Assembly: GCF_003853705.1 (NCBI RefSeq)
Contig: NZ_QTQI01000002.1
Coordinates: forward strand, 1 to 64,000
DNA length: 64,000 bases
DNA from: Burkholderia sp. Bp8992
GTDB taxonomy: Bacteria > Pseudomonadota > Gammaproteobacteria > Burkholderiales > Burkholderiaceae
Direction: 5' to 3'
Shown here: positions 35,189-42,896 of the stretch, one piece after another
Numbering within the stretch: the first letter of the stretch is position 1
Layout: every line of letters starts with the position of its first letter
The notes under the pieces: model-generated
Told to the model about the DNA's origin: nothing
The model's database searches: none
The model's input: the letters and a program-made list of their open reading frames with translations, nothing else
Position numbers and translations under genes: made by a program

Positions 35189-35211
35189 GAAATGATATGT
35201 TATATCATTTC
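35189..35211. promoter_or_regulatory. Candidate Zur box
   Basis: A 23-base near-perfect palindrome: GAAATGATATG (35189-35199), a central T, and TATATCATTTC (35201-35211); 10 of 11 positions pair. It closely matches the proteobacterial Zur consensus of GAAATGTTATA-type half-sites. It sits between the ZnuD-like receptor and the FMN riboswitch, about 160 bases from the receptor start, and would repress the receptor when zinc is sufficient. Confidence 0.75.
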
Positions 35212-35395
35212 AAATTCCAAGCCGGCAGGCAGGTTCCCGTGGGGTTTCTGTCAGATCGGTGAAAAGGGCGGCTGGAGCGGAGGGGGATTGCGGGAAATGA
35301 CCGGGGGCGCGTCGGGCGCATGACGCGAGCGGCGACGTCGAAGAGCCGACACGACGAGACTGTGATAGATTTCCGGCGCGGCCGATGTGCCGCGA

Positions 35396-35549
35396 ACGTT
35401 CTCAGGGCGGGGTGAAATTCCCCACCGGCGGTAATCGCGCGATTGCGCGTAGCCCGCGAGCGCTTGCCGGCACGCATGTGCATGGCAAGGTCAGCAGACC
35501 CGGTTCGATTCCGGGGCCGACGGTCAAAGTCCGGATGAGAGAGAGCGGG
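35396..35549 (+). ncRNA. FMN riboswitch (RFN element)
   Basis: The region contains the conserved FMN riboswitch blocks in order: TTCTCAGGGCGGGGTGAAAT (35399-35418), CCCACCGGCGGTAAT (35421-35435), GTAGCCCGCGAGCG (35449-35462), GGTCAGCAGACCCGGT (35489-35504), GATTCCGGGGCCGACGGT (35507-35524) and the closing AAAGTCCGGATGAGAGAGA (35526-35544). It lies about 68 bases upstream of the ribH start, where FMN binding would turn off expression. Confidence 0.96.
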
Positions 35550-35616
35550 GTTCGTTGCGTACGCAAGGTACGCGGCTTGTCCCTGTGCGCCCATTCAACT
35601 CACACAGGACCTATCG

Positions 35617-36123
35617 ATGACCCAACTTGCTTCCCCCTCCCAAACTGCCGCGCCGCGTATCGCCTTTGTCCAGTCGTGCTGGCACAAGGAGATCGTCGAC
35701 CAGTGCCGAAACGCGTTCGTCGACGGGCTCGCCAACGCGAACCTGAGCCGGGCGGATTGCGATTTCTTCGAAGTGGCAGGCGCCTTCGAGATCCCGCTGC
35801 ATGCCAAGCTGCTCGCGAACACCGGCAAGTACGCGGCCATCGCGTGCGCCGGCCTGGTGGTCGACGGCGGCATCTATCGCCATGACTTCGTCGCGCAGGC
35901 GGTGATTTCCGGTCTCATGCAGGTGCAGCTCGAAACCGGCGTGGTGGTGCTGTCGGCGGTGCTGACGCCGCATCATTTCCACGGCGCCGAGCATGTCGCC
36001 TACTTCCACGAGCACTTCCTCGTGAAGGGCGCGGAACTCGCGCATGCATGCGTCGATACGATCGGCAAGGTCGCCGCGCTGAAGGCGGAATCCGTGGCCG
36101 CCGCGATTCCGCAGGCTGCCTGA
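35617..36123 (+). CDS. ribH: 6,7-dimethyl-8-ribityllumazine synthase, type II
   Basis: This 168-residue lumazine synthase catalyses the penultimate step of riboflavin synthesis. It has FVQSCWHKEIVDQCRNAFVDGL, the active-site loop VAGAFEIPLHAKLL and the C-terminal VLTPHHFHGAEHVAYFHEHFLVKG with catalytic His residues. The sequence resembles the decameric RibH2 group known from Brucella more than the usual icosahedral RibH1. An FMN riboswitch controls it. It stands alone, so it is probably an additional copy beside a main rib operon elsewhere. Confidence 0.92.
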   Translation: MTQLASPSQTAAPRIAFVQSCWHKEIVDQCRNAFVDGLANANLSRADCDFFEVAGAFEIPLHAKLLANTGKYAAIACAGLVVDGGIYRHDFVAQAVISGLMQVQLETGVVVLSAVLTPHHFHGAEHVAYFHEHFLVKGAELAHACVDTIGKVAALKAESVAAAIPQAA

Positions 36124-36138
36124 CGCATTGCGGTGCGA

Positions 36139-36175
36139 ATGCCGCCGCGCGACGCAGGGTGTCGCGCGGCGGCAT
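36139..36175. terminator. Strong hairpin between convergent ribH and BNR-protein genes
   Basis: A perfect 15-base stem (starting ATGCCGCCGCGCGAC, 36139-36153, paired with 36161-36175) and a 7-base loop lie in the 68-base convergent gap. No T-run follows, so it may work with Rho or as a bidirectional block. Confidence 0.6.
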
Positions 36176-36191
36176 GGCTACGGGCGTCGCG

Positions 36192-37637
36192 TCACGGTGC
36201 GAAGAACACGTCCGTGCGGTTCGTCAGGTTGCCCGCGCTGGTCTGCACGAAGAACGGGTGGAACGACGATGACGGGAGCACGTCGAGCCCCTGGTAGTCG
36301 CCGATGAAGAACCCTTCGGCGTTGGGCGCGAGCTTCATGTCGAACGGGCCGCCGACGCGCCGCTCGTCGGCGAACGTCGTGCCGCCGTCGAGCGAGATCT
36401 TGCGCCAGAAGCCGGTCGGCAGCGTCGTCGTGTTGCCGGCCAGCAGGTCACGGAAGTCGTAGTAGGTGACCATCACGGCGCCCGAGTTGTCGACGCGCAC
36501 CGACGGATTGAACGCGGGGCGCCCGGTCGGCGTGTTCAATTGCAGCGGCGTGCTCCATGTCGCGCCGCCGTCCCTCGAGGTCGATACCGCAATCTCGTCG
36601 TACTTGCCGCCGTTGAAGCGGCTGTCCTGCCACACCACGTAGAGCTGCCCCGATGCGGGATCGATCGCGGGTTCCGGAATGATGTCGCCGGTGCGTACCG
36701 GTTCGCCGGTGTTCGGATCGGTGACGCCGACCGTCTGCAGCCCCGCGATCACCTGCGGTTTCGTCCACGTCGCGCCGTCGTCGGTCGACTTGATGAACGC
36801 GAGCTTGCCGGCCGCCTTGCTGAACGGCGGCTGGATCAGGTCGAAGAAATCGTAGAGCGTGCCGGTCTTCGGATCGACGACGATCTGGTTGCCGATCGTC
36901 TGCTGGCGCGACGGCACGTCGACGATAACCTTCGCAGCGCTCCACGTCTTGCCGCCGTCGGTCGTCTTCGAGAACAGCGTCGGCCCGCGGTACGCCTTCG
37001 TGTGCAGGTTCGCGTACGGGTTGCCGTTCGGCAGTTCGAGACGATCCCATACCGCATAGGCAGTACCGGCCTTCACGGGGTTCGCCGTCACCGATTCCTT
37101 GTCGTTGAAGAACTGCGTCGTCGGTTCGTCGTTCGCGATCAGCACGGCCGGGCTGCTCCACGTCTGTCCGCCGTCGGTCGAGACCGACGCGGCCACCGCG
37201 TTGCCGTTGTTCGACTGGTTGAACGAGATTGACACCGAATACGCGGTGCCGTCCGGCCCGAACGACACCCACGGATCGGACGCGCGCTCGTATTTCAGCC
37301 CGCCCGGCGCGCATGCGCTGAACGGCTGCGGCGTGCGCGCCCAGGTCGCGCCGCCGTCGAACGTGTAGCCGGCGACGAGCCCGTGCGCGCCGCCGTTCGA
37401 CCAGCGGTCCTGCTGCCACACGCCGATCATGTTCGTCGGGTTCGCCGGGTTGACCGCGAGCCACGGTTCCACTTCGGCATTCACGTAGTTGGTGCCGGGG
37501 CCGCCGATGGTGCACGCGGCGAACGGGCTCGGGCCGGACACGACGACAGGCTCGGCGTGCGCCGCGGCAGCGGCGGCCATCGCCATCGCGGCGGACAAAC
37601 GGGTGACAAGCGAAGGGGACACGATCGTGCGTCGCAT
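36192..37637 (-). CDS. Exported Asp-box (BNR) repeat protein, sialidase-like
   Basis: This 481-residue protein has a signal peptide (residues 1-28, ending AHAEP) and a six-bladed propeller with repeated Asp-box motifs: FDGGATW, STDGGQTW, TTDGGKTW, STDDGATW, SRDGGATW and SLDGGTTF. Asp boxes occur in sialidases and other secreted glycosidases and binding proteins. I do not see the full set of sialidase catalytic arginines or the FRIP motif, so enzyme activity is not assured. ATG 37637 follows a gaggagc ribosome site. It is convergent with ribH. The substrate is unknown. Confidence 0.78.
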   Translation of the reverse strand: MRRTIVSPSLVTRLSAAMAMAAAAAAHAEPVVVSGPSPFAACTIGGPGTNYVNAEVEPWLAVNPANPTNMIGVWQQDRWSNGGAHGLVAGYTFDGGATWARTPQPFSACAPGGLKYERASDPWVSFGPDGTAYSVSISFNQSNNGNAVAASVSTDGGQTWSSPAVLIANDEPTTQFFNDKESVTANPVKAGTAYAVWDRLELPNGNPYANLHTKAYRGPTLFSKTTDGGKTWSAAKVIVDVPSRQQTIGNQIVVDPKTGTLYDFFDLIQPPFSKAAGKLAFIKSTDDGATWTKPQVIAGLQTVGVTDPNTGEPVRTGDIIPEPAIDPASGQLYVVWQDSRFNGGKYDEIAVSTSRDGGATWSTPLQLNTPTGRPAFNPSVRVDNSGAVMVTYYDFRDLLAGNTTTLPTGFWRKISLDGGTTFADERRVGGPFDMKLAPNAEGFFIGDYQGLDVLPSSSFHPFFVQTSAGNLTNRTDVFFAP

Positions 37638-38091
37638 GGACTGCTCCTCGTTGACGTGCGGCTGCGAAGGCACGGCACGAGGCGGCCACGCGAGCCGGGG
37701 CGCGACGAATCGTGCCGCGCGCGTTGCTGCGTGTCGTTCAGGATGCCGTTTCAGCGATCGCAATCCGCGTGCGCTGGAACCCGCCAGCACGTCGGTTAAG
37801 ACTCCTCTTCATTCTCATTGCTTGTCGGGTGTGTCTGCGATGTCGACCCGACGGGAAGGCCAGTCCGGGCATGCGACGAATGTGTCGAAGTGGATTGCAA
37901 TGTAGGTGATTCGAATGCCGCGCGACAGGCAGTTTTTTGTAACAGTCGGTAGCCGGAAAGCGTTGCCGGCGGCGTGTGTCGGCAACGCAAATTTTGCCGT
38001 CGCGACGACATGAAAATCGAATCGAAAACACGAATCGCAATCGCTTTCGATTGATGCCGGCGCGAGTTGGTTGCGGCGGCCAACGTGCCGT
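37638..38091 (-). promoter_or_regulatory. Intergenic region between the MarR operon and the BNR protein
   Basis: This 454-base gap has no supported gene. A perfect 9-base inverted repeat (GCGTTGCCG at 37960-37968, CGGCAACGC at 37980-37988) lies about 100 bases after the MarR stop and could terminate that transcript, though no T-run follows on the minus strand. The rest would carry the promoter of the BNR-protein gene. Confidence 0.35.
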
Positions 38092-38523
38092 TCAGCGTTC
38101 CGCCGGGAACCGGTCCTGCAACGCGTGCAGCCAGCGCGCGACGACATCGAGTTCGTCGTCGGAAAACCCGTCGCACAGCTTGCCGTTCAGTTCGCGCAGC
38201 AGCACACGCGCGCGCTTGAGCGCCGCGTGGCCTTCGTCGGTGAGGTACAGCCGCGTTGCGCGGCCGTCGTCGGAATCGGCGTGACGCGTGATGAGGCCGG
38301 CTTTCGCCATCCGGTCGGCGAGGCCTGTCATCGCGGACGGCGCGAGCTGCAGCGCGGCGCCGACTTCGCCGATCAGCGCGCCATCCTGCTTCGCGAGACA
38401 GAACAGCGCGCCGGCCTGCGCGGCGCTCGCGCGCGTCTCGGTTTCGGCCTTGCGGTCGATCCAGCGCTGCACGCGCCGCTGGCCGATGTTCAACATGAAA
38501 AACAGTCGTCGGTCTTCGCTCAA
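38092..38523 (-). CDS. MarR family transcriptional regulator
   Basis: This 143-residue winged-helix protein has FMLNIGQRRVQRWIDRKAE at the dimerising N-terminus, the recognition region IGEVGAALQLAPSAMTGLADRMAKAGLITRHADSDDGRATRLYLTDEG (the DxRxxxLxLTxxG wing typical of MarR) and a C-terminal dimer helix. The start is a TTG at 38523 overlapping the stop of the upstream hydrolase (TTGA), a typical coupled arrangement; ATG 38496 is an alternative. It probably represses its own operon through the tandem palindromes upstream of the hydrolase. Confidence 0.9.
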   Translation of the reverse strand: MSEDRRLFFMLNIGQRRVQRWIDRKAETETRASAAQAGALFCLAKQDGALIGEVGAALQLAPSAMTGLADRMAKAGLITRHADSDDGRATRLYLTDEGHAALKRARVLLRELNGKLCDGFSDDELDVVARWLHALQDRFPAER

Positions 38524-39437
38524 GCTGGGTTCCCGGCTGCAATGGAAAGGGAGGGGCGGCCCGCGGTGCGTGGCGTGTCGAGTGCCTGCGCGAGCCAGTC
38601 GGCGACATCGGGCCACAGCACGGTGCCGGGCCGGCTGCGAAAGAAGCCCATGTGCCCGACCGGGCCGCTGCCCGCCGCGCGTGGATCGATCTGGCGGCGT
38701 TCGACCTTCGCGCGGGTCAGATAGCTTACCAGCAGGCCGATCGCAGCCGGGTTCGCCCACGGATCGTCGTCGAAGCCGAGTACGAGGATCGGCAGCCGTT
38801 GCTTCGAGAAGCGCTCGGCTGCACCGAGCGTCGGATCGTCGAAGAAATAGTGCGGCAGCGTCGTCCAGCGGCTCCATTCGCGGAACACGCCGGCCGGCAG
38901 ATCCTCGCCGAGCCCGAGCCGCTTGCCGGGGACATAACCCAGCAGCGCCGACATCAGCGGACCGAGCACGCGCAGGATCAGCCGCACCTTCAGGCGTTCG
39001 GCCGCCTGCGCGATCAGCCGCGTACTGCCTGCATGTGCGGCGACGAGCACGGCCGCGCGCAGGTGCGTGGTGGCGCCCGACATCCCGATTGCATGCCCGC
39101 CGACACTGTGGCCGACCGCCAGCAGCGGCAGCCCTTCATGCGCCTGGCGCGCCCATGCGGTCGCGGCGCCCACGTCGAGCTCCATCCAGTCGCGCATGCG
39201 GGCCTTCAGCGCCCCCAGGCGGGCGGGCCGCGATGCGCCGATGCCGCGGTAGTTGTAGGTCAGCGCCGCGAAGCCGCGTTCGGTCAGGAAGCGCGCGAAG
39301 CCCGCATACAGCCGTTCGGGCACGGCCGTCGCGGGATGGATCAGCACCAGTGCGCGTGGCGCGGCGTCCGGCGACCACAGCGTGCCGTGCAGCGCGTAAC
39401 CGTCGGCGGCGGAAAACTCGATGGGTTCGGCGGTCAT
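38520..39437 (-). CDS. Alpha/beta hydrolase
   Basis: This 305-residue alpha/beta hydrolase has the nucleophile elbow GHSVGGHA (Ser about residue 109), the oxyanion strand VLIHPATAV, YNYRGIGAS, and a late His region (GPVGHMGFFR). The family resembles serine aminopeptidase S33/YheT-like esterases. ATG 39437 is preferred (ribosome site GAGG 6 bases before); ATG 39443 is possible. It is first in a two-gene operon with a MarR regulator and has tandem operator-like palindromes just upstream. The substrate is probably an ester or acyl compound that acts as the MarR signal, or is related to it. Confidence 0.82.
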   Translation of the reverse strand: MTAEPIEFSAADGYALHGTLWSPDAAPRALVLIHPATAVPERLYAGFARFLTERGFAALTYNYRGIGASRPARLGALKARMRDWMELDVGAATAWARQAHEGLPLLAVGHSVGGHAIGMSGATTHLRAAVLVAAHAGSTRLIAQAAERLKVRLILRVLGPLMSALLGYVPGKRLGLGEDLPAGVFREWSRWTTLPHYFFDDPTLGAAERFSKQRLPILVLGFDDDPWANPAAIGLLVSYLTRAKVERRQIDPRAAGSGPVGHMGFFRSRPGTVLWPDVADWLAQALDTPRTAGRPSLSIAAGNPA

Positions 39438-39461
39438 GGACATCCTCGTTCCGGGTAGTTG

Positions 39462-39505
39462 TTTCGCATGCGAAATATAGTCCGGGATTTATTTCGTGCG
39501 CGAAA
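39462..39505. promoter_or_regulatory. Tandem MarR-type operators
   Basis: Two 14-base palindromes, TTTCGCATGCGAAA (39462-39475) and TTTCGTGCGCGAAA (39492-39505), share the pattern TTTC-N6-GAAA and are exactly 30 bases apart centre to centre. They lie 25-68 bases upstream of the hydrolase-MarR operon start. The spacing of about three helical turns suits two MarR dimers on one face of the DNA. Confidence 0.7.
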
Positions 39506-39581
39506 TATCTGTCGAGGATTCCTTCGAACGGCAGGCGGCCGAGACTGGTCCGCGCACAGCGCGTCCGAGTTCACTTCATAA

Positions 39582-39611
39582 AATATTTGCATCTTTGCAA
39601 AGCAGAATATT
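39582..39611. promoter_or_regulatory. Compound inverted repeat upstream of the SsuA-like gene
   Basis: CTTTGCAAAG (39593-39602) is a perfect palindrome flanked symmetrically by AATATT at 39582-39587 and 39606-39611, in an AT-rich patch about 125 bases upstream of the SsuA-like gene. It may be a sulfur-control site (CysB/SsuR/Cbl class), but the regulator is unknown. Confidence 0.4.
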
Positions 39612-39734
39612 GCGTTTGTCTCATGAAGCCGATCGACGTATCTTCACCGGTTCAATCCGTTCCGCCGGCCGTCGCGCATGGCGGAGCACGCGGCGGCGCC
39701 ATCGCGCTGCCGCCCGCCAACCTTCCGGGAGATC

Positions 39735-40703
39735 ATGTTGTCGAGCCGAATCGTCACGGCGCTCTTGCTGGCGCTTGCCGCGCAGCCGGGCATTGCCAAG
39801 GACACCGTCACGCTGCGCGTCGGTGAGCAGAACTACTTCAACATCCAGGCCTCGATGGAGGCGTCCGGCGTATTGAAGGACCTGCCTTACACGATCGAGT
39901 GGAAGCACTTCCAGGCCGCCGCACCGGTTGCCGAAAGCCTGAACGGCAACGCGATCGACGTCGGTTTCCTCGGCGATTCCGCATTGCTGACGCTGGCTGC
40001 GCGCGGCGCGCCGGTGAAGGTCGTCGCGGTATCGCGGCAAAGCCTCGACGGCGTCGCGATCCTCGTGCCGAAGAATTCGCCGGTGCGCACCGTGGCCGAC
40101 TTGCAGGGCAAGACCATCGCGGTATGGCGCGGCGCGTGGAGCCAGCAACTCGTGCTGCGCGCGCTCGAACACGCAGGCCTGCGCGCCGATTCGGTCAAGT
40201 ACGCGTACCTGATGCCGATCGATGCGACCAACGCGTTCGCGAACGGCTCGGTCGACGCCGTGTCGTTGTGGGAGCCGTTCGTCAGCACGCTTGCGCTGCG
40301 GCAGGGCGCACGGCCCGTGACGACCGCACAGGGGCTGATGCCCGCGCTGAGTTTCGTTGCCGCGAACGAGCAGGCCGCGTCGGACAAGCGCGCCGAGATC
40401 ACCGACTTCCTGCGGCGCGTGGTGGCCGCGCGCCAGTGGGTCGACAATCACCCGCGCGAGTATGCGGACCTGTGGGCGAAACGCGCGAAGCTCGAGCCCG
40501 ACGTCGCGTATCGCTGGCTCAACAACGCGAAGCAGCGCGTCGGCCCGGTCGACGATACGGCCGCGAAGGACGCGCAGAACACCGCCGACTTCCTGCACAA
40601 GGCCGGCGTGATTCCAAACGCGTACGACACGGCGAAGCTGCTCGACCGCTCGTATGCGGGCGCGTTCGCCGTGCCGGCGCAGAAGACGGCAGCGGCGCAG
40701 TGA
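39735..40703 (+). CDS. Aliphatic sulfonate ABC transporter substrate-binding protein (SsuA-like)
   Basis: This 322-residue periplasmic protein has a signal peptide (residues 1-20, ending GIAKD) and an SsuA/NMT1-type fold: TLRVGEQNYFNIQASMEASG, IDVGFLGDSALLTLAARG, VPKNSPVRTVADLQGKTIAVWRGAW and VDAVSLWEPFVS. It would capture sulfonates or sulfate esters. ATG 39735 follows gggaga. A luciferase-like monooxygenase gene follows 61 bases later, as in ssu operons, but no permease or ATPase accompanies this pair. Confidence 0.87.
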   Translation: MLSSRIVTALLLALAAQPGIAKDTVTLRVGEQNYFNIQASMEASGVLKDLPYTIEWKHFQAAAPVAESLNGNAIDVGFLGDSALLTLAARGAPVKVVAVSRQSLDGVAILVPKNSPVRTVADLQGKTIAVWRGAWSQQLVLRALEHAGLRADSVKYAYLMPIDATNAFANGSVDAVSLWEPFVSTLALRQGARPVTTAQGLMPALSFVAANEQAASDKRAEITDFLRRVVAARQWVDNHPREYADLWAKRAKLEPDVAYRWLNNAKQRVGPVDDTAAKDAQNTADFLHKAGVIPNAYDTAKLLDRSYAGAFAVPAQKTAAAQ

Positions 40704-40764
40704 CCGCGCGGCCATTCCGACGATTTCCCCGACTTCCGATCGACGTACCCGAGGACATTCCGAC

Positions 40765-41859
40765 ATGCCAGTCGACATCATCGGCATGATCACCGCGACG
40801 CCCGGCGCGGAGGTCGACGTACCGGGCGGCGCGGCCGTCCAGCCCGACTACGTGCGCCGCTTCGCGCAGGCGCACGAGGCCGCCGGCTTCGACCAGGTCC
40901 TGGTCGGCCATTTCAGCAACGCGGCGGACGGCTTCATCGTCGCGTCGTTCGCGGCTGCCGCGACCGAGCGCATCCGCATCCTGCTCGCGCACCGGCCGGG
41001 CGTGATCGTGCCGTCGGCCGCCGCACGGCAGATCGCGACGCTCGACGTGTTCAGCGGCGGCCGGCTCGCGCTGAACGTCGTGTCGGGCGGCGACGATACG
41101 GACCTGCAGCGCGACGGCGATTTCGTGCCGCACGATGCGCGCTACCGCCGCACCGGCGAATATCTCGACGTGCTGAAGCGGATCTGGCTGGCCGATGCGC
41201 CGGTCGATCACGACGGCGCGTTCTACCGGCTGCGCGGGGCGTCGGCGCTCGTGAAAAGCGCGCAGCAGCCGCACGTGCCGATCTATTTCGGCGGATCGTC
41301 GCCGGCCGCGCTGGCCGTCGCGGGCGAGCATGCGGACGTCTACATGACATGGGGTGAGCCGCTCGACGCGGTGCGCGAGCAGATTGCACGCGTGCGGGCC
41401 GCCGCCGCGCCGTTCGGCCGCGTGCCGCGGATCAGCGTGTCGTTCCGGCCGATCGTCGCCGATACGGAAGCCGCCGCATGGGAAAAGGCCGAGGCGATCC
41501 GCGAGCGCGTGCGCGCGGCGCGCGTCGCGAACGGGCAGCCGATCGCCGGGCACGCGCCGCAGAATGCGGGCTCGCAACGGCTGATGGCGGCCGCCGCGCA
41601 GGGCGACGTGCTCGACGAGCGGTTGTGGATGGGGGTCGCGAACCTGACCGGCGCGCGCTGGAATTCGACCGCGCTGGTCGGCACGCCGGAACAGGTCGCA
41701 CGGGCGCTGGGCGCGTATTACCGGCTCGGCGTGTCGACGTTCCTGATTCGCGGCTTCGATCCGCTCGACGATGCGCTGGCCTACGGGCGCGACCTGATTC
41801 CGGCGATTCATGCGCAGGTTGCGGCACTCGACCGGCATCAGGCGGCGGTGCCGGCGTAG
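40765..41859 (+). CDS. Alkanesulfonate monooxygenase-like flavin enzyme (SsuD-like LLM)
   Basis: This 364-residue luciferase-like FMNH2-dependent monooxygenase has DQVLVGHFSNAADGFIVASFAAAATERIRILLAHRPGVIVPSAAARQIATLDVFSGGRLALNVVSGG, the SsuD-group core, and YFGGSSPAALAVAGEHADVYMTWGEP. It would break the C-S bond of sulfonates to release sulfite, using reduced flavin from a partner reductase that is not present here. It is co-transcribed with the SsuA-like binding protein and convergent with the cystine-type ABC genes. Confidence 0.88.
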   Translation: MPVDIIGMITATPGAEVDVPGGAAVQPDYVRRFAQAHEAAGFDQVLVGHFSNAADGFIVASFAAAATERIRILLAHRPGVIVPSAAARQIATLDVFSGGRLALNVVSGGDDTDLQRDGDFVPHDARYRRTGEYLDVLKRIWLADAPVDHDGAFYRLRGASALVKSAQQPHVPIYFGGSSPAALAVAGEHADVYMTWGEPLDAVREQIARVRAAAAPFGRVPRISVSFRPIVADTEAAAWEKAEAIRERVRAARVANGQPIAGHAPQNAGSQRLMAAAAQGDVLDERLWMGVANLTGARWNSTALVGTPEQVARALGAYYRLGVSTFLIRGFDPLDDALAYGRDLIPAIHAQVAALDRHQAAVPA

Positions 41860-41881
41860 ACGAACGAGCCGCACGCCGAAT

Positions 41882-41915
41882 CGCCCCGGCATGTCCCTCG
41901 CGGCATGCCGGGGCG
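41882..41915. terminator. Bidirectional hairpin between convergent sulfur operons
   Basis: GCCCCGGCATG (41883-41893) pairs perfectly with CATGCCGGGGC (41904-41914), with a 10-base loop, in the 70-base convergent gap. A short T-rich stretch (cttgccttcatt) follows on the plus strand. Confidence 0.6.
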
Positions 41916-41929
41916 CTTGCCTTCATTCG

Positions 41930-42862
41930 TCAGAACGACGGCAGCCCCGGCGGATTGGTCTCCGCGCGTGCAATCGCTTCGCTCTGCAAACCCCAGCGCG
42001 CCAGCGCCTGCCCGTAGCGGCCGCTGCCGATCAGCGCATTCGTCGCGAGCGTCAGCGCCGGTGCCAGCCCGCTGCCGCGACGCGTCGCGATCGCGACGTC
42101 TGCATTGGCCGGCCAGCCCGCATTGACGACGCCGACGCGTCGGATCTTGCCGGTGCGCGCGGCCTCGTATGCGAGCGACGCGTTCGGGTTCAGCTCCGCA
42201 TCGGCGCGGCCCGACAGCAGCGCGACGCGTGCCGTCGCGTCGTCGTCGAAATAGAGCAGCTCGGCCGGCTTCAGCCCCTGCGCGACGTTGCGCTTGCTCC
42301 ATTCGAGCAGGATGCGCTCCTGGCTCGTGCCGGCGCCCGTGATGATCCGCAGGCCGGCGATGTCCTTCGGCTCGGCGATGCTCGCGATCGGGCTGGCGGT
42401 GCGCACATAGAAGCCATGCAGCCCGAGCCGGTAGGTCGTGAAGTCGTACTTCTCCTTGCGCTTTTCGGTGACGCCGACGTTCGAGATCACCGCGTCGTAC
42501 TTGCCGGACGTCAGCCCGAGCGGCCAGTCGGCCCACGCGATCGGCACCAGCACGAGCGTGCGGCCGAGCGCGTCGGCGACGAGCTGCGCATAGTCGGGAT
42601 CGGCGCCGACCACCGTGCGTGCGTCGGTCGCGTAAGTCGACACGGGCGGCGCATGCGGCGAAATCGCGACCGTGAACGCGCCGTCGCGCACCCAGCGGTA
42701 GGCGGCTGCGGCACGGATCGCCGCGTCGTCGCGTGCCGCGCGCAGGCGGCCGGCCTGGCGCGGGTCGAGATCGGCGGTTGCCGCCGCGGCGTGTGCGGCC
42801 TGCCACGGCAGGACGGCTGCCGCAGCCAGCGCGGCCGAGATGAACTGGCGACGGTCGGTCAT
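41930..42862 (-). CDS. Cystine/amino-acid-type ABC transporter substrate-binding protein
   Basis: This 310-residue SBP bac_3 protein has a signal peptide (residues 1-25, ending AHAA) preceded by DRR. It has the family segments [54 protein letters not shown] and LKDIAGLRI-like [22 protein letters not shown]. It resembles TcyJ/TcyK-type binding proteins for cystine and S-modified cysteines. It is last in the reverse-strand operon, next to the fused permease-ATPase. A close paralogue (47219-48166) lies at the other end, sharing [16 protein letters not shown] and the terminal NPPGLP. Confidence 0.87.
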   Translation of the reverse strand: MTDRRQFISAALAAAAVLPWQAAHAAAATADLDPRQAGRLRAARDDAAIRAAAAYRWVRDGAFTVAISPHAPPVSTYATDARTVVGADPDYAQLVADALGRTLVLVPIAWADWPLGLTSGKYDAVISNVGVTEKRKEKYDFTTYRLGLHGFYVRTASPIASIAEPKDIAGLRIITGAGTSQERILLEWSKRNVAQGLKPAELLYFDDDATARVALLSGRADAELNPNASLAYEAARTGKIRRVGVVNAGWPANADVAIATRRGSGLAPALTLATNALIGSGRYGQALARWGLQSEAIARAETNPPGLPSF

Positions 42863-42896
42863 CGTGCGGTCCCTCGCAGGTCGGAAGCGGCGCGCA

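Noticed and set aside
36192-37637. Firm assignment of the Asp-box protein as a sialidase
   Set aside because: Asp boxes are clear, but the catalytic arginine triad and FRIP motif could not be found by eye, so only sialidase-like is claimed.
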